Source: Vitis vinifera
Lineage: Eukaryota > Streptophyta > Magnoliopsida > Vitales > Vitaceae
DNA: 64,000 bases
Direction of reading: 5' to 3'
NCBI RefSeq assembly: GCF_030704535.1
Contig: NC_081815.1
Location: forward strand, 2,681,001-2,745,000
A model generated the notes under the pieces. The model searched no databases and was not told the origin of the DNA. It was given only the letters and a program-made list of their open reading frames with translations. Shown in pieces: positions 22,525 through 37,168 of this stretch (its first letter is position 1; every line of letters starts with the position of its first letter). Made by a program: the position numbers and the translations under genes.

Positions 22525-25500
22525 TCTTTTTCTAATCTAAAGTCTCCACAAACTATTTATTTATTCATTTTATAAATCTAAAATTTATTTTCTTTCACTA
22601 ATTTTTTCATTTATTTACTTTCTATTCAATTAAAATTTTCCTATTTTCATCAATAAATTAATTTGCATTCATAAATTTCCAATCTTTTGGTCTAAAAAAA
22701 TTAAATAAACAAACTCTAATTTAAATTGAGATTTCTAAAGTATTCAAATCTAATTAATGAATATAAAATACTAATAATTAAAATCTTACTTGAAAAGTTC
22801 ATCTTTAAACCCTAAACGTCCAAACCTTCAACTTTATACTTTTTTACATTTATGATCTTCGTGTAAAAGAGTTTTTTGAATAAAGAAAATAGAAAAAATT
22901 GAATTTATACGTAAGGCTTTTAAAAGCAAAAAGACTTTTCCACCCTTATTAGATTAATTAATTTAATTAATAAAATTTTAAATTACTATTTTACCCCTAA
23001 ATTGGGTTTGGGTATTACATTCTGGATTCAAATTCTGGTCTATTATACGATTTAGCTCATAATACACCTAAGCATACCTTTCTTCACAAAACATACTCAA
23101 CCACACTTACCTAAATGGTCCTTTGTATTTAATTGGCATTGATCTTGTGTCTTTAAGGCCAATGTAAAAACCCAAGATGTGCATAGAGTCAATCCAAGGA
23201 TGTTTGGTACAAAATTGCCAACCTAGACTAACTAGACTAACTTTAACAATTTGTACTACAAACTAGGGTGGGTTTACAGTTTTGGATTTTGGTTTCCATG
23301 GACAAAATACAAGGTCTAGTGTAGTCTCGGTTGTTGCTAAAATAGCTTCATTTTTTCCCTTTATATGTTTCTCTTCCTTTTGAGGAATTTATGATATTTT
23401 AACTAATTAGGAAACATGCATGAATTTGGTAAGAGAAGATACTTTTTACGATGATGCCTATTCTCCCCTACACACAGCTCAGATTCTTCCAATTCCTTCT
23501 GATGTATGTTACATATGTACAATGTGGAGGACCATTTCAAATTATTGGCCATTTCCATTTACACGAAAGCTTGGAATTTAGTGGTAGCTTTTGATTGGTA
23601 TAGGTACCAGGTTCCAATATGGAGGTGTCCTGTGCATTGTGGTAACATTGTAGAATGTTTTGGCTCTAGGGGAGAGCATCCCAGAATCCCTGTGAATGAA
23701 TGGGCCTAATGCAGAGCTAACAGAGTTCTTAGTACAAATGGAAGCTACAGGCCAAAGAGGACTACCGTTGCTCCCGGTCCATGGACTTGACAGCCTGTGG
23801 GTCTAGCTCATTAGATCTCGCAAGGCTTGGTTTCTAGCTTGTTGACCCAGAGGGCCATTAAGGTGCTCTCCTCCCACTCAAGTAGGTCATGGCGTAGACA
23901 ATGAAATTAGGCCCTTACTAGAATCATAACATGCTCTGTTTTGCTGTTTTGTCAAATTTTCTCTTCAAGAAGAACATGGTAGCACTACTACTTGTTCAAG
24001 CCCCATACCCCTACTGCGCAATATTCCAACTTCCTCAAAATTGTATTCAATTATCTGCTGATTTAGCCACAAGAAGTTAGAAAACTGACTCTACAATGAA
24101 TTAATTCGTAACTCACATGGAGGATTGGTTCTAAGGTGGGTAATTGGGGTTTGGTTGAATAAGAACTTATTCTCACCAAGCCTACTTCAGGAATGAGTTG
24201 TTGGCCAGAAGATTTCCAGCTTGAGGAGAATTTTCTCAAGTTACAGGGTTAGGTGATGCACCCATCTTTGATCCCAACCCACTTATATTAGTCAGAACTC
24301 TACTCCAACAACAATGTACTGCCAAGGAGTCCTATGCACAAAACCCATTTTCCAAAGCTTTGTGTTCACAGGCTTGTGAGCACCAGAGGGTGCAATTACC
24401 TGAAAACTGGCTAGAAAGTATAAGTGCAGTAACCACATGCCACTGTTGGGAGGACATGAAATAAACAATGTCATGTACAATGATGTTGATGGTTTTAACT
24501 AGATTTCACACTCCTTTGTCATGGCTCCAGGTCTCCTTGATAATTCACATTGATAGCCTCATCCTGTCCTCTTCCAGGTACAGAACATAGGCTAGAATGC
24601 CCGGCATTTTTATATAATTCACAGTATAATCCAGCACTAATCCTCCCCTTCATGTTTTTGTCAGGACTTTTACTCAGAAACTGCCAAATACACAACTCAT
24701 TAGGTTGTGTCTAATCATTCTATAAATAATAATTGCTTTGTAGACTGTCCAAGGTTTGCTTAAGGCTTCTTCAATGAGAGTGTCTCTTGATGTCCCTTGA
24801 ATCATTGTGTGCAGCTCACTTGGCCATGTTACCATGTGCTTTCCCTGAATCACCTCCCAAAGTCTTGTCCAAGAATTTCCACAGTTAAGTTTTAATTTGG
24901 AGAAGGTGCATGAACATATGTAGAAAAGTTGGAGCCTATCATCAGTTCATCACCTACCCACAATCCTTGCCTTTTCTTACTGATGCAATAATCGACACAT
25001 GATTAAACTTTAGGAGGCATGAACAGAAGACAACATAGGTACAAAAGTGGAATCATGGGCCACAAGAATATGAAAAAAAATGAAAACACACATTCACACA
25101 CAGGATCTAGATGGAAAATCAAAAGGAAAGCCAGAAAATTCTTCTGTAAGGATGCATGTTACAATTGTATAAAGACCAGGAAGAACCCCTGAAGACATTA
25201 TTTTCATGCTTTTTTTTTTCCTTTTTCCTCTTTTTAGCTGATGATACCACCGTGTTGTTGCATGTGTGGTTTCTATTATGTCAGCTGCCCATGAAAAAGG
25301 CCCTGCACGTGGATTTGATGAGGTACCTCATGTGGGCTTCATTGGCAAGTTGAAAATAAGATCTGTCTGCAACACTTGTATCCGCCGCAAATCTATGGCC
25401 TCCAGACTGTTCTTCACCACAGCCAAAACACCGGTCACCCCCAAATACCATTGTCTCGTCGGCCAGATAAGGAACCACCTTTCAATAACACCCACCCACA

Positions 25501-26411
25501 TACGACAGGTCACAACAGAGTTTGACCATAGATCATCATCATCATCATCATCATCATCTGAGAGATCAAGCAAAGACACTGATATGCAGGTCGGCACCAT
25601 CCTGCAACGCAATTGTGGCCCCAATGTGTCTTTGCTTGATGGGTTGCAGTCCCCTTCATATCTTCCTGAATCTTTATCAACTTTTTGTAAAGAATATCTT
25701 TGGGGCCACTGGGTCACCATAGTAGGTGACTCGATTAATCATACTCCAATCTCACCAGTACCCATGAAGTTATCTTTTTTGTATCGACACCTTAACATAA
25801 TCATTTTGATTATGATGTTTCCACGCTTTGCTTAAAGTGAAATCAGGATTAAGCCCAGTAAAAGTTCTTCCTCTCCTCTCATCCTGTTTGTCTCCCAAGA
25901 CTATGCGGGTGGGTCCAAGCATTCGTGGATCCATCAAAAGATTAAAGTATAAGTTCGTTAATTTTGTAATTTGGCTTCATGATTGACCCATTTGATTGTG
26001 AAGGGGATGGATTAGGATCATGGTTAGGGGCATAATTGCCTGGAGAAGGCCAGAGGGCAGAGAATGAGAAACACGTGTGTTTGCTCAGTGATTCCATGGG
26101 CCTTCTGTTTGTTTCTGTGCAGTTGGGGTGAGGAATGTGATGGAACACATCACTGTTCCAATTAGAGAGATTTCACCTTTTTGCTTGACCATTGTTTAAC
26201 TTCATATAACTTTTAACACATCACTATTATGGTGCCTAGGCCATGGGCCTAACAAGCGTCTACATAAAAACAATTCATGCATGCAAATTGGAACAGTGAT
26301 GTGTTAAAAATAGAATTTGAGATTCATGCTTCCAAAAAGTAGTTCAAACAATTAACCAATTAAAATGAAATTGATTTCCCATTCCATGCATGCATTCAAA
26401 AAACGACTTAA
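22525..26411. other. Intergenic DNA without a supported gene
   Basis: 22.5-23.0 kb is AT-rich. 23.0-26.4 kb has more even composition but I recognise no protein. The longest open frame, 25266-25835 plus, contains a serine run made by an ATC microsatellite (25532-25558) and resembles no family. No tRNA or known microRNA precursor was seen. Confidence 0.45.
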
Positions 26412-26526
26412 AACCTGTTTAGTAATGATTTTAGGAAGTGTTTCTAACCTTTATAATATTAGAAAATTTTTATCAATCAAGTATTAAAAAGATTAAAAGT
26501 GTTTTTTAAAATTACTATCAAACACA
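26412..26526. repeat. MITE-like foldback element
   Basis: The left arm CTGTTTAGTAATGATTTTAG pairs imperfectly (about 70% by eye over 35 bases) with the right arm, whose reverse complement is GTGTTTGATAGTAATTTTAA. The length is about 115 bases. No target duplication was resolved. The pattern is typical of small plant MITEs. Confidence 0.45.
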
Positions 26527-28100
26527 CTTTTAATGCATTTTCGAGTTTATTGAGTTTGTAAATAATAGGAAGAATGAAACTCTTGGAATTAATTTAGCAT
26601 ATCAAGCCGTGAAAGACTCTGAATTTATAGAAAATGATTACTTAGAAAATGGTACAAGAAAATCACGTGGGTCACGTATTTGGTGTTTCTAATCGCAAAT
26701 TTCCACAATCTGTTTCTTTTAGTCTAATCATATCTGCCTATAATTGCTATTTTTGCATCCTTAATTTAAGGCTAATTGCTTTTTCAAATATGGAAATATC
26801 CTTTCACAATCAGACACAGCCCACTTGATAAATTCCTGCTTTTTTTATTTTATTTTAAAGAAAGGTTTTTTCTAAAGCAAACTAAACAACAAATTTGAAC
26901 AAATCCGTATGGGGGGTATTAAATTGATGTAGCGAACAAATCTGTCATATGAAATGGACCCAGCCCAAAACTATGACCATGGAAACATGAAGACCCTGGA
27001 TTTTCTCTTTTCGAGTTTCTTGGCTGCCAATCATGGTTCCAACTCCACCCAAAAGGTGCTGTTTGGGAAAAGGGAAAATTTGCCCTGTTGTTTCATGCAT
27101 AGCCATGCAATAAGAGACCCACCCAAAATGTATTCCTTGATCATTTCTTGAGAAAATTTTGGTTTGAAAAAAAAAGGAAAAAAAGGTAAGAAGAAGGAGC
27201 GAGGTTGGAATTGGATTGATTTGGACAGCAATGTGGGATGGATTGATGAGAGGGGGGTGTGTGAATGAAGATGGAACTTTTTGTGAATAGAAGCACGTGT
27301 TTAATTTTCTTTATCTTTTATATTACAACCAAAATCCAATCAAAAATCTGATGTTGGTTGTTTGCTTTTGACAGCCGCAAATCTTGAAAAAGGGCGAAAA
27401 TTGTAAAAGGCGGAGGCGGTTGACTACTGCAGGTGACTGTGGGGGCGGTGGTGGTGGTGGTGGTGGTGGGAGCCAGAAAGAAGGAAAAAAAAAAAAAAAA
27501 AAAGGAAAAAGAAAAAAGGAATCTGAGGAGCAGTGGTCAGTGGTCAGTGGTCAGGGTGACTGTACAATCCAGTGAACCCAATGTTGACCCGTGAAGGCAC
27601 GTGCCTGTGACCGAGTCCATGCCGACAGTCTCCATCCATTGGTCAGTTCTTCTCAAAAAAAGATAAAAAAAAAGGAAAAAAATTCAACACTTTTCCCCAT
27701 CTGCTTTGCTGGATTCTGGAGGCTCCCATCAAGACATTTTAGCGCTTCCACCGCCGCTGCCACTGCCTCCTTCCACTGCAACACCACCGCCACCTCGTGC
27801 CCTTGTTTCTACCCTTTCAAAATCTACCAATTTTGTTAAAAAAAAAAAAAAAAAAAATCCATGCCTTCTACCATGTGAAAGAAATTTTATTGGTGGTCTG
27901 GTTTGGTCTTCCCATTTGTGTTCATGGGATGATCGAATTATTCTATTTGTCATGGTTGAAGTAACAGTGCTTACATTTATTAGTGTATTAGAATATTTGA
28001 AGGTCAGAGAGAGGAGGAAGATAACATGATATGTTGACATTGTACATTTGTGCCATTGTCAATGAAAATCCATATTTTTCATGTTTTTAAGGTGGGCAAT
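26527..28100. other. Intergenic DNA with low-complexity tracts
   Basis: It contains a GGT microsatellite at about 27447-27469, a long poly-A at 27486-27503, a triplicated CAGTGGT-type word near 27530-27552 and another poly-A at 27838-27857. Open frames here translate only these tracts. No gene is supported. Confidence 0.5.
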
Positions 28101-31100
28101 TTGAGAGATTAGTCATAGTTTTCCATTGCTAAATGCTGGTGTTTCATCAAGTTACCAAAGGGGTATGTTTTGGAAAAGCATATTTCCATGCAAACTTAAA
28201 AAAATAAAAAAAATAAAAAAAGAAAATAAAAAAGAAATCTTTAAAAATAATTAAAATTTCATCCAATGTTCAAAAATAGAATTTAATTGAGTCAAAATAA
28301 GTATTTATAAGATATGATTTTGATAACATAAAATATATTTTGAAATGTAAAAAGGCAACTTAATTTTATTTCACATTAAAAAAAATTAGAAAATATAAAA
28401 TTTGATAACTTAATAAATAGTTAGTATTATGTTTAATGATGGTAATGAGGTAAGTTTTTCTTGGGATTCATCTCGCTCCTAATGGAGAATGTTTAGGATA
28501 AAGATAAACCGATTTAGGACAAGTATAATTTTGTCTTATTTTAATTGATTTTTTATTTTATTTAAAAAATTTTTAAATATAAATAAAATATTATTTTTTT
28601 ATAATATATTATAAATATTTATAATATTTTTTTATTTATAAAATATATTTATTTTTAATAAAATTTTAAAAATAAAAAAATTTTAAAAATGTTAAAAATT
28701 TAAATGGGATAAGGTGGATATAAAAATTTTCAATCATCACCCTATCCCATTTATTTATGTTTTTTTATTTCAAGGTTGTCATATATAAAATAGAAACTTT
28801 TATATAAAATAAAAAATTTCTTATAAAAAAATTAAAAATTTATCAGTATTTTTAAAAGCCTTTTTCAAATTTTACAAATTTATAGAAGTAATTTTTTTTT
28901 TTACTTCCTTAAATTTTAAAAATATTTTGAAGTGTACTTACCTTTTATACCAAAATTCCTACATCTTATACATGACTTTTATTTTTGAAAAATAAAAAAT
29001 ATATCCCCACTAAAATATTTATTTATGTTCAATTTTTTTTCACATACAAATGAAGAAGAGAATTGATTTCCATGATGCATTAATTTTGTCACCATCATGA
29101 TGAATATGATTCAATAATTGCCAGACCGACAGGGGTAGATGATGCTTGTCCAACCATTTTTAGGTAAAAAATGAGTGGCTATTAATTCTTCCAATCAGCT
29201 TTCTTAAATTGTTACAATGACATCACTTTTTTTTTTTTCTTTTTTATTATTTAATGTACTACTTTTACATCATACCACAACCCTTTTTGACCAAAATTTG
29301 GAGTCTTGGACATTGAAAAATGGATTGGGTGTCAAGCAAATCAGCCTTCTCAAGTCTCTATCCATGGTGGAACACTAATTGGAATGGTGAAAACAGCTGT
29401 GAAACCCTAATCAAATCACTCCATTTTTAGCTATAATTTTGACCTCGATAATCAATTATAATGCCCTACTAAGCAAGTGACTCCATTTTTCTCAATAATT
29501 TTTACCTTTGAATAAGAATGATCTTGTTTTACCCTTAGCTTTACAACCAGCCAAAGCACTGACCAGGCACCCACAATTGGCTAGAGTGAAGTATGATTAG
29601 ATGCCTATGGTTGGATTCTAGCTTTGACAAGTGTTAGTGCTTTAACACAAAAGTGAGACAGCAACTGCCAATTCAAAACGTGACAGTGCATACAAAATAT
29701 TATCAAGAATATGCTTGGAAATTTCACGACAATGGAGAAAAAACAAAGGACATGCAACAAGGATTTGAAAGAAAAGATAAACCCTACCTTTTCTTCACTA
29801 AAATGACCCACCAACAGATTTCAAGATAGAAAGCATATCTCCATAAAGTAATGCATGGTAGATGATGCTATGGTATGGAAGGTTTAATTAAAGAAACTTT
29901 AAGTGGTTAAGATTTAAGCCTGCAACTGCATTAAGCTATGAATGAATGTTCTTAAAAGCTTATTCAATTAAGATTTGACCCATATCAAACAAATACTTTT
30001 TTCTTTTTCTTTTTTTCAAAAAATGTTAATGGTTGTGTCCCAAAAATAAGGATATGTGTACTGATTAAACTGTTTTTACTTTTTAGCTAATCATGATGGT
30101 GCTGATGCTTTTGGATTAAAACAAAGTATCATGATTAGAAGCTAATGATTTCTTCCTCTATCTTTAATTTAAAAGCATGGAATGATGTTCCTTGTTTTTA
30201 TCTTGAGGTGGGCCAAAAAGGTAAATTTTTGTTTGCTTCTGAATTGATTATTTAAGAGACATCAAAGGTAAAGAAAGTCCCAAGGAGCTAGGCATGACTT
30301 CCATTACTTTACTTTACACCTTTTACTTTGGTGGAATTCCATCCTTCCAAGAAGGGGGAGACTCCTGTAAATTGAACAAGTATTAAATTAGCAGTTGCAG
30401 CAAAAGTTATTAATGATATGTTAAAAAAAATAAAAATGGGGGCAGAATCATCAATAAAAAAAGACCCTAGATTGTGGGGTTTGTCAATCTTTTAAGATGT
30501 AGTATAGGTTTTGACTTCAAGATTTTTTTGGAGACAGCCACTTGCCTTCATCACCATTGCTTGTCATTCTTCTTTATGCGTTGGCTCTGAAGAAACTTAT
30601 ATTTTTAACAGAAAAGTGAAAAAAAAAAAGGCAAAAGAACACTAGTCTCCAATATCTATTGACTGATTTAAAGATGTGTGCCCCCCAGGTAAGATATATC
30701 AACTTGCTGATTTTCCCATTTAAGCCTGGTGGTAGGTGGAAGTGCCATCACTGTAGATGGATAAAGTGGCTTACCATGCATACACTTTTGTTTTGTGCTT
30801 GCTGACTAGTGATTCATGTGGCCATGGCAATGGCAAAATTTGGAAAAAAAAAAAACCCAGTTGAGTAGACATGGGAAATATAGACTCTATAGCTCCATTT
30901 TCTAGGGAATCAAACAACACAAATCTTTCTATTATATATATAGTAGAGTCCAGGTAGTTTGCCGTTTCTTGGGCATGGAAGCATATTCCAAATTTAGGCT
31001 CAAGATCACCTTGGGTTTCATTTGATTCAAGGGGAAGCCTATACTTTCTCCATCACACTTTTTCCTCATCGAGCCAATGCATCCTTTATACACATCTGCT

Positions 31101-34100
31101 TGAGGTACACTACCTTTGGATAATTATGGCCATTGTTAGCTGTTTTGATTCTTATCATGACCTTCCAAGAAGGTGCCTTGGCTTACCTTATCTCAGCACT
31201 GAACCCTTTTTTTTTTCTCAAAGAGTTGAACCAGTAAATCCACTGAAATTGACTGGTAATGCTGATTTTAATGAGACACGAGCCTTAAATTTGAAGCCCC
31301 TTCAACACTTTAAGGACTGGCCAGTGCTGAATGTGTCTTGAAGATCACTTCGAAATTATGAGAATGAGAGGCTTCTTTCCGTAGTTTGGTAAGAATACTT
31401 TCCATGGCTGATAAGTGACACATCAACTATTGAGGAATTAATTAAAGAAGACTGTTGAGGAACACTTATTACCATGTCTTGTACACATTGTATTAATTGG
31501 ATGGCCTCTAGGCTAGAAGTTGCTGATATTGATGTATCGATGTCAAGCGGCTGGTACACCTAACTCAATATTGTTATGGATACAACAAATTGATCAAATT
31601 CTAAATTCATGCACAAGTTTGATTTGCGGGTACTGGGAAATTATTTTTAATCCTTGATTGTCTGAGATTAGTTGATTAATTAATCATATGTAAAGAACTC
31701 GATCATGGTTAATTATAAAGAAATTAATCAACCACCAGAGACAAGATATGAAGCTTCTAAATATTATGAAATGATTCAAACAGAATAAGAAAAAGGAGTA
31801 TGAATATATTACAATTAGGGTTTCAGTGGTGGGTGTGGTTTCATCATTGTTGGGGCATGGTCTAGAATGGCCACATAACCCAACTGATCAATCTATATTC
31901 TAATAAAAACCAGGACCCATTGCTTTAATCCTATTGTCTTCTGTAGAAAAAAAGGAGGGCCCTCATATGATCCCTTGCACTCATTGCGTATAGAAGCTGC
32001 AGACATGTCCCAAGGGGAGTAGGAAGAAGGGTAAGCCTCAAAAAAAAAAGAAAAAAAAAAAAGAAAAGAAAACACAAATATAACCTTTCAAAAAGGCAAG
32101 GTGCTAATGCCCTCTAGGGTTTTTGAAGTACCATCAAATCATACCAACCACCTGGAAAGGTTTTATATCAAAACCACAAACCATGGAATAAATACCATTT
32201 AATTCCTTCCAGACTATCTCATTTCCATGTGTCTTCATATGCTTTAGGACAAGTCGTGTAGCAGCTTGAATTAATATTAGTCGACATCTTTCTCCCTTAA
32301 TAGTTCATACCATATGTGATATCTCAGATAACAAAAGAAAGTTATTATATATATATAAACTCCTTTTAATCTTGTTGACACTTTTTAAAATTGTGAGATC
32401 TCTTTGGATTCAAAGTAAACAATATCTATATGGTTGAATGCGGATAATTAGAAATTATATCAAAACCGATCTTTAACCCTATATGGGGTGTTTATTCTTA
32501 TATCAAATAGAGAAAAAAGTTATTATATACATATATAGTTCTTTTAATCTTGTAAACGCATTTTAAATCATTTAAAGTCTTTTTAGGTTAGAAATAGTAT
32601 ACCATATCTCACAAGATAGTTAACAAGTTAATATCAAAACTTATAATATCATTATCTATACTATTATTTATACGAATATTGCGATCTTAGGTTATAAATG
32701 AGTTAGAAAAATGACTTCTAACAATGAAAAAATATATATATAAATGAGCTAACCATGATGTATGAATGGAGAGAGGATATATTCCTTTGCTCGTTTGCCC
32801 TTGTTTGGAGTCGATTCCTTTTGTACTAATCAATTTTTAAAACTTCATAATTAAAATAATCGAACCCCATTAATTAAAATATTTTTTTCAGCCTGCCATT
32901 TTTATCATTATTTTTCTAACCCTTCACCATCATCAACTTGCAAATGCAACAAACCAGGCTTGGTCAATAGCAGCGCGTGCAGCAGCTGCAGGGAAGCATG
33001 TGCCATGGAATCCCATTCATTAAACAAAAAGTGTACCCTAATGAGAATTTTATACTATAATCATATGTAAGTTAGCAAACATTAAAAAATGATTTGACTT
33101 GGAGTCTTGCCAATTAAAAGGCAAATCACTTTAATATATGTTGCTGAAACAGTATATTCTGTTGGCTAATCTGCAACTAGGACAATCAAAGGAGGATTAT
33201 TATAATAATGATGCGATTAGCGTCACTAATTATGTATATTATGACGCGAGTGATCGGGAAGTTCGGGATTATAATTCACTCTAACGACGAGAAGATCGAG
33301 CTTTTTTTTCTTTTTAATTTAGTATTTTATGCACAGACTAACAGGTAAAGGACCCTAATGATTTCTATATAGTTTAATTAGTACCTTAAGTATTGTATCG
33401 ATCTTCGATGTATTGAAATCATATACCATATAAAACTATACGGAAAATTCAGGTATGCGGACTATGCGAAATTCTTAAATTATGAGTCCTGATCAATCCC
33501 TTCGCTGAATAATATACATCGGAAGGTCAACTTTGTATTAAAATGCACGTGTAAGCGTAGGATGGAAAATCAAAATTAACTAAGTGTTTCATAAGAAAAG
33601 CAAGTTATTATTGGAATTGATGAGGCTAAATACCTCTTACTCAATCCTTCTGATTAACTGGCCCCATGAGTATATTAATCTAGAAGAGTAATGAAAGATA
33701 GATATAAACACCATTGATTAAATTAATGACAAGATTAAAAAAAAAAAATTTAAGGTTGGCTTCTAGATCAGTACTAAAAAATTAATGCCCAATAAGAATA
33801 ATCTTTGCAGTGATCGAGCCAACTTACCGAAACTTGTTCCTCGAAGTATAAGATGAATAATTTTTCTAACAAATATTGCTGCAAGATTTAAGGTTTCCCA
33901 ATTTCCAATCATGTAAAATAATAGCTATGATGTTTGTTGCTGTCCTTTAGCTTTGCTGTATCATGTGTGTGGTGAAGAACAAGAAGAAGATCAAGTAAAT
34001 GATATTAAATATATATAAATAAATGAAGGAGGAAGGAGACAAGAGAGGTAGGGTAAGAAGTGGGGTTCAGTCTATTGCTTTGCTCACGTCTCACAGCTAT

Positions 34101-36791
34101 GTGATGGGGCCATGAGGGTTTGAACTCCATTTTTGTTTCTGAAAAAGTTGATGGATCGCTGTTCAATAATGCAGAGATGTTTCCAAGTGGGTTCATTTTT
34201 GGGTGTCCTTTTCTTTCTTTTCTTTTTTTCCTTCTTCTTTTTATTTTAGGTTTGTGTTTGTTCTAGATGGAAAAAGTTTTTCTTTGTAATGAAGTCCATT
34301 CCTCAATAACTTTTGTGTTAAGGAAGTTAGCTAATCAATACTAGGAAAGGAAAATAATTCACTATATATAAACAAATAAAAAATATCTAAAAAAATCAAG
34401 GGTTCTTCCAAGAAAATGTAAGAATTACTGGACAAGAGATTATTGGGTTAAAGATAAAAACCCAAGTTATGTTTGGTCTAGAAAAAAAAAAAAAAAAAAA
34501 AATTAAAGAATTTTTTTATATTTAATTATTCCATGAAAAACATAAATAAAATAAAATATAATTAAAACTAATTAAAAATATATATTTTTTATTTTTTATT
34601 TTTTATTTTTTTACATTTTTCCTTGACCTTAAACTAAACATACCCTTAAAAAAGAGGCATTTGGCTAGGGTTTTATGAATCCAAAACCGATTTTAAATTA
34701 TGATAATTGATCAGAGTAAATAGACTCACTTTCCATGCAGTGGGATGCATGGAAAACTGACCAGAATATGGGGTCACAGAGCCTTTTTTTGATCCTGGGT
34801 TCTGCAATTTCTCAACCTTTTTTTTTATACACATTTCAATAGATCTCTGACCAGTCCTTCCTCTTTACCCCTAATCAAGATGACATACCATGGGACCCTT
34901 CCCACATTACCTCACATTTTTTTTCTTTGGGGGGTTGAATTTTTGTTCCCATCCCTCTCATATTTTCTTCAAAACCAAACATGCCCACCTTCAATTGTAT
35001 TTGAATTTTTCTTTCCTCTTTTGCTGAATTGATAAAAGACAATAAAAAATTACAATGTGGTAGGTAGTCTAGACACCTCTTTGGGTTCTCAATCATTATT
35101 TTAACAATATTATTAAGTAAAAGAATATCACCATCAATGTGATTTAGACTTAATCTCATTGTGACATCTGTCTGATAGACTTCTCAAAACTTAATTTCTG
35201 ATTTTGCTTTTCCTCCAAGAAAGTTTACCTTTTTCTTGAGAAAGTTTCTTAATTTTTGACCACATTGTTCTTGTGAAAAACGATTTGAATCCAAACAAAG
35301 TTGAGATGGGAAAAAAATGACATGGTACCTCAATTTTTCATGTGAAGTGAAATGTGGGTATGAACCCTTTAAATAAGGGAGCATGGCCTAAATGGAGGCC
35401 CTACAAGGATTAATGGAATCCAAACAACCCCTCAAAACCCTAATGTTAATAGAGCCATGTTCACATTAAGAAAATGGACTTTAGCTAAATTTTAACAGAT
35501 ACCCTTTTTATGCTTTAAATTGCAAATGCAAATGCAATGTTGAGTCTCCATCCATAGTTTATGATTAATTTCTTTGCTGAGTGGTAGTTGAAAGGCCACT
35601 TTCCAAGGAATAAGCCCTTCTAACCAACAGTGGAATATACACAAATACACAAAGATTTAATCACTTGAATTACCACAAAATAGGTAACTACCTCCCTCAT
35701 AAAATTTCATGAAAAGTAGGATTCATAATTGTTTCCAATTTGAGCATTAAAATATGAGAAAATGACAAATAAAAAATAATTTTTGAACTCCATATTTGTG
35801 ACATGAGTCATGAACCTATTGGTTGAAGATATCATTATTAATGCATAGGAATAAATTCGGTGGTCCATATATGAACCAACCATCTTGCATGATTGTATGA
35901 AATTTGTTGCATAGTGTAAATACTAAAAACAATGTGATTGTTCAAATATCTATAGCAATTATGCCCATAAACCACTTTGGCTTCTTTCGCCCTTTTTCAT
36001 GCATTAGCCATGCTCGATTTCTTGTTTCCTACCTCCAAATTACAAACCCAATTCTTATATCGGGTTTTCTATTATTATTATTTTATTTGAAAATCAATTG
36101 ATATCCAAAAAAACCGATATCACATCCTTCGAATATGTGATATGTTTGGAGACTTTTGTCAAAAGCATAATATTCTTCTGTCTTAACATCAACCACACAA
36201 ACCTAAACATTTTTGTGATAGAATCCTACCATCACATCTCAATTTAGCAAAACTTAAAATTGTCTAAGAGAATTGGAAATGAACTTCTTAAATTCAAGCA
36301 AGGCTCCAAAAGAAACATATGTATATATGAATATGATGCTAAAAAAAAGGAACGACAATGTGAAAATAATGGAGAGTAGAGAGAGAGAGAGAAAAGGACA
36401 GATATTGGGTTTGACCTCTTCCATTTTATGGAGGAGAGAGAGATGAAATCTAAAGATCAGAACTGAGAAGTACCTTTTTAGCTAGTCTTCATTATTCAGA
36501 AAGTAAAAATAACAAACAATGGCAAAATCTGAGAGAGAGAGAGAAGGAGAGAGGTTTATCAAATTTGTGGCTACAAGAACTGGGGTTTATCAGAGGTTTC
36601 ATCCTCCTTCCTCTATTATCAAACTGTACAGTTGTGATCATTGAGAAGAGGAATATTTCATAGACTGAAAGCAGGTATTGAGCCCTCCAAAATGAAAATT
36701 GTAAAGGGGGGCTGACATTAAAATGAAAACATAGATAAAGAAGAGTTAAAAACCCCAAAAGGGGGAAAAAAGCACACACCATTATCTGGCA
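28101..36791. other. Gene-poor region of about 8.7 kb
   Basis: No supported coding gene, tRNA or known microRNA is visible. 28.2-29.0 kb is extremely AT-rich, with a degenerate repeat bearing AATGGGATAAGG/CCTATCCCATTTA words (28700-28760). The rest alternates ordinary and AT-rich DNA with poly-A and poly-T tracts and short TA runs (for example 30933-30942, 32346-32358). The part next to 36792 is the 3' flank of the DREB gene and has GA-rich runs near 36378-36394 and 36531-36545. Confidence 0.45.
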
Positions 36792-37137
36792 TTAATATTC
36801 CCACAACAAAGCTTCGAAGCTGGTTGGAATCAGAGTATCTGTTATTGGCAAGTGTTCGGAAAAGTAGCCACAATCATCAGCTGTGTGCAACCACGGGGGA
36901 GGATAGAGCCACCCATCCACCGAGTCAACGAAAACGAAGTCGTTGCCTGACTCGGGCGTTTCGAAACTCGTTCCTAGACTTGGTAGCTCCACAATCTCGC
37001 CCAGTTCCTCTGGGGTCGACGCGTCTGAGGTCGATATCAGGGAGGACATGGAAGATGACGATGTTATGGCCATTGATGATGATGATGAAGATGGTGATGG
37101 TGATGGTGATGGTGATGGTGATGGTAATGATGATGAA

Positions 37138-37168
<31 letters not shown>

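Noticed and set aside
25266..25835. 189-codon plus-strand open frame
   Set aside because: It shows no recognisable domain, contains a microsatellite-derived Ser run, and has an overlapping minus-strand frame of similar size. There is no evidence that it is a gene.
32955..32968. ACCAGGCTTGGTC, partly like miR166
   Set aside because: Only nine bases of the microRNA match and no hairpin partner is present.
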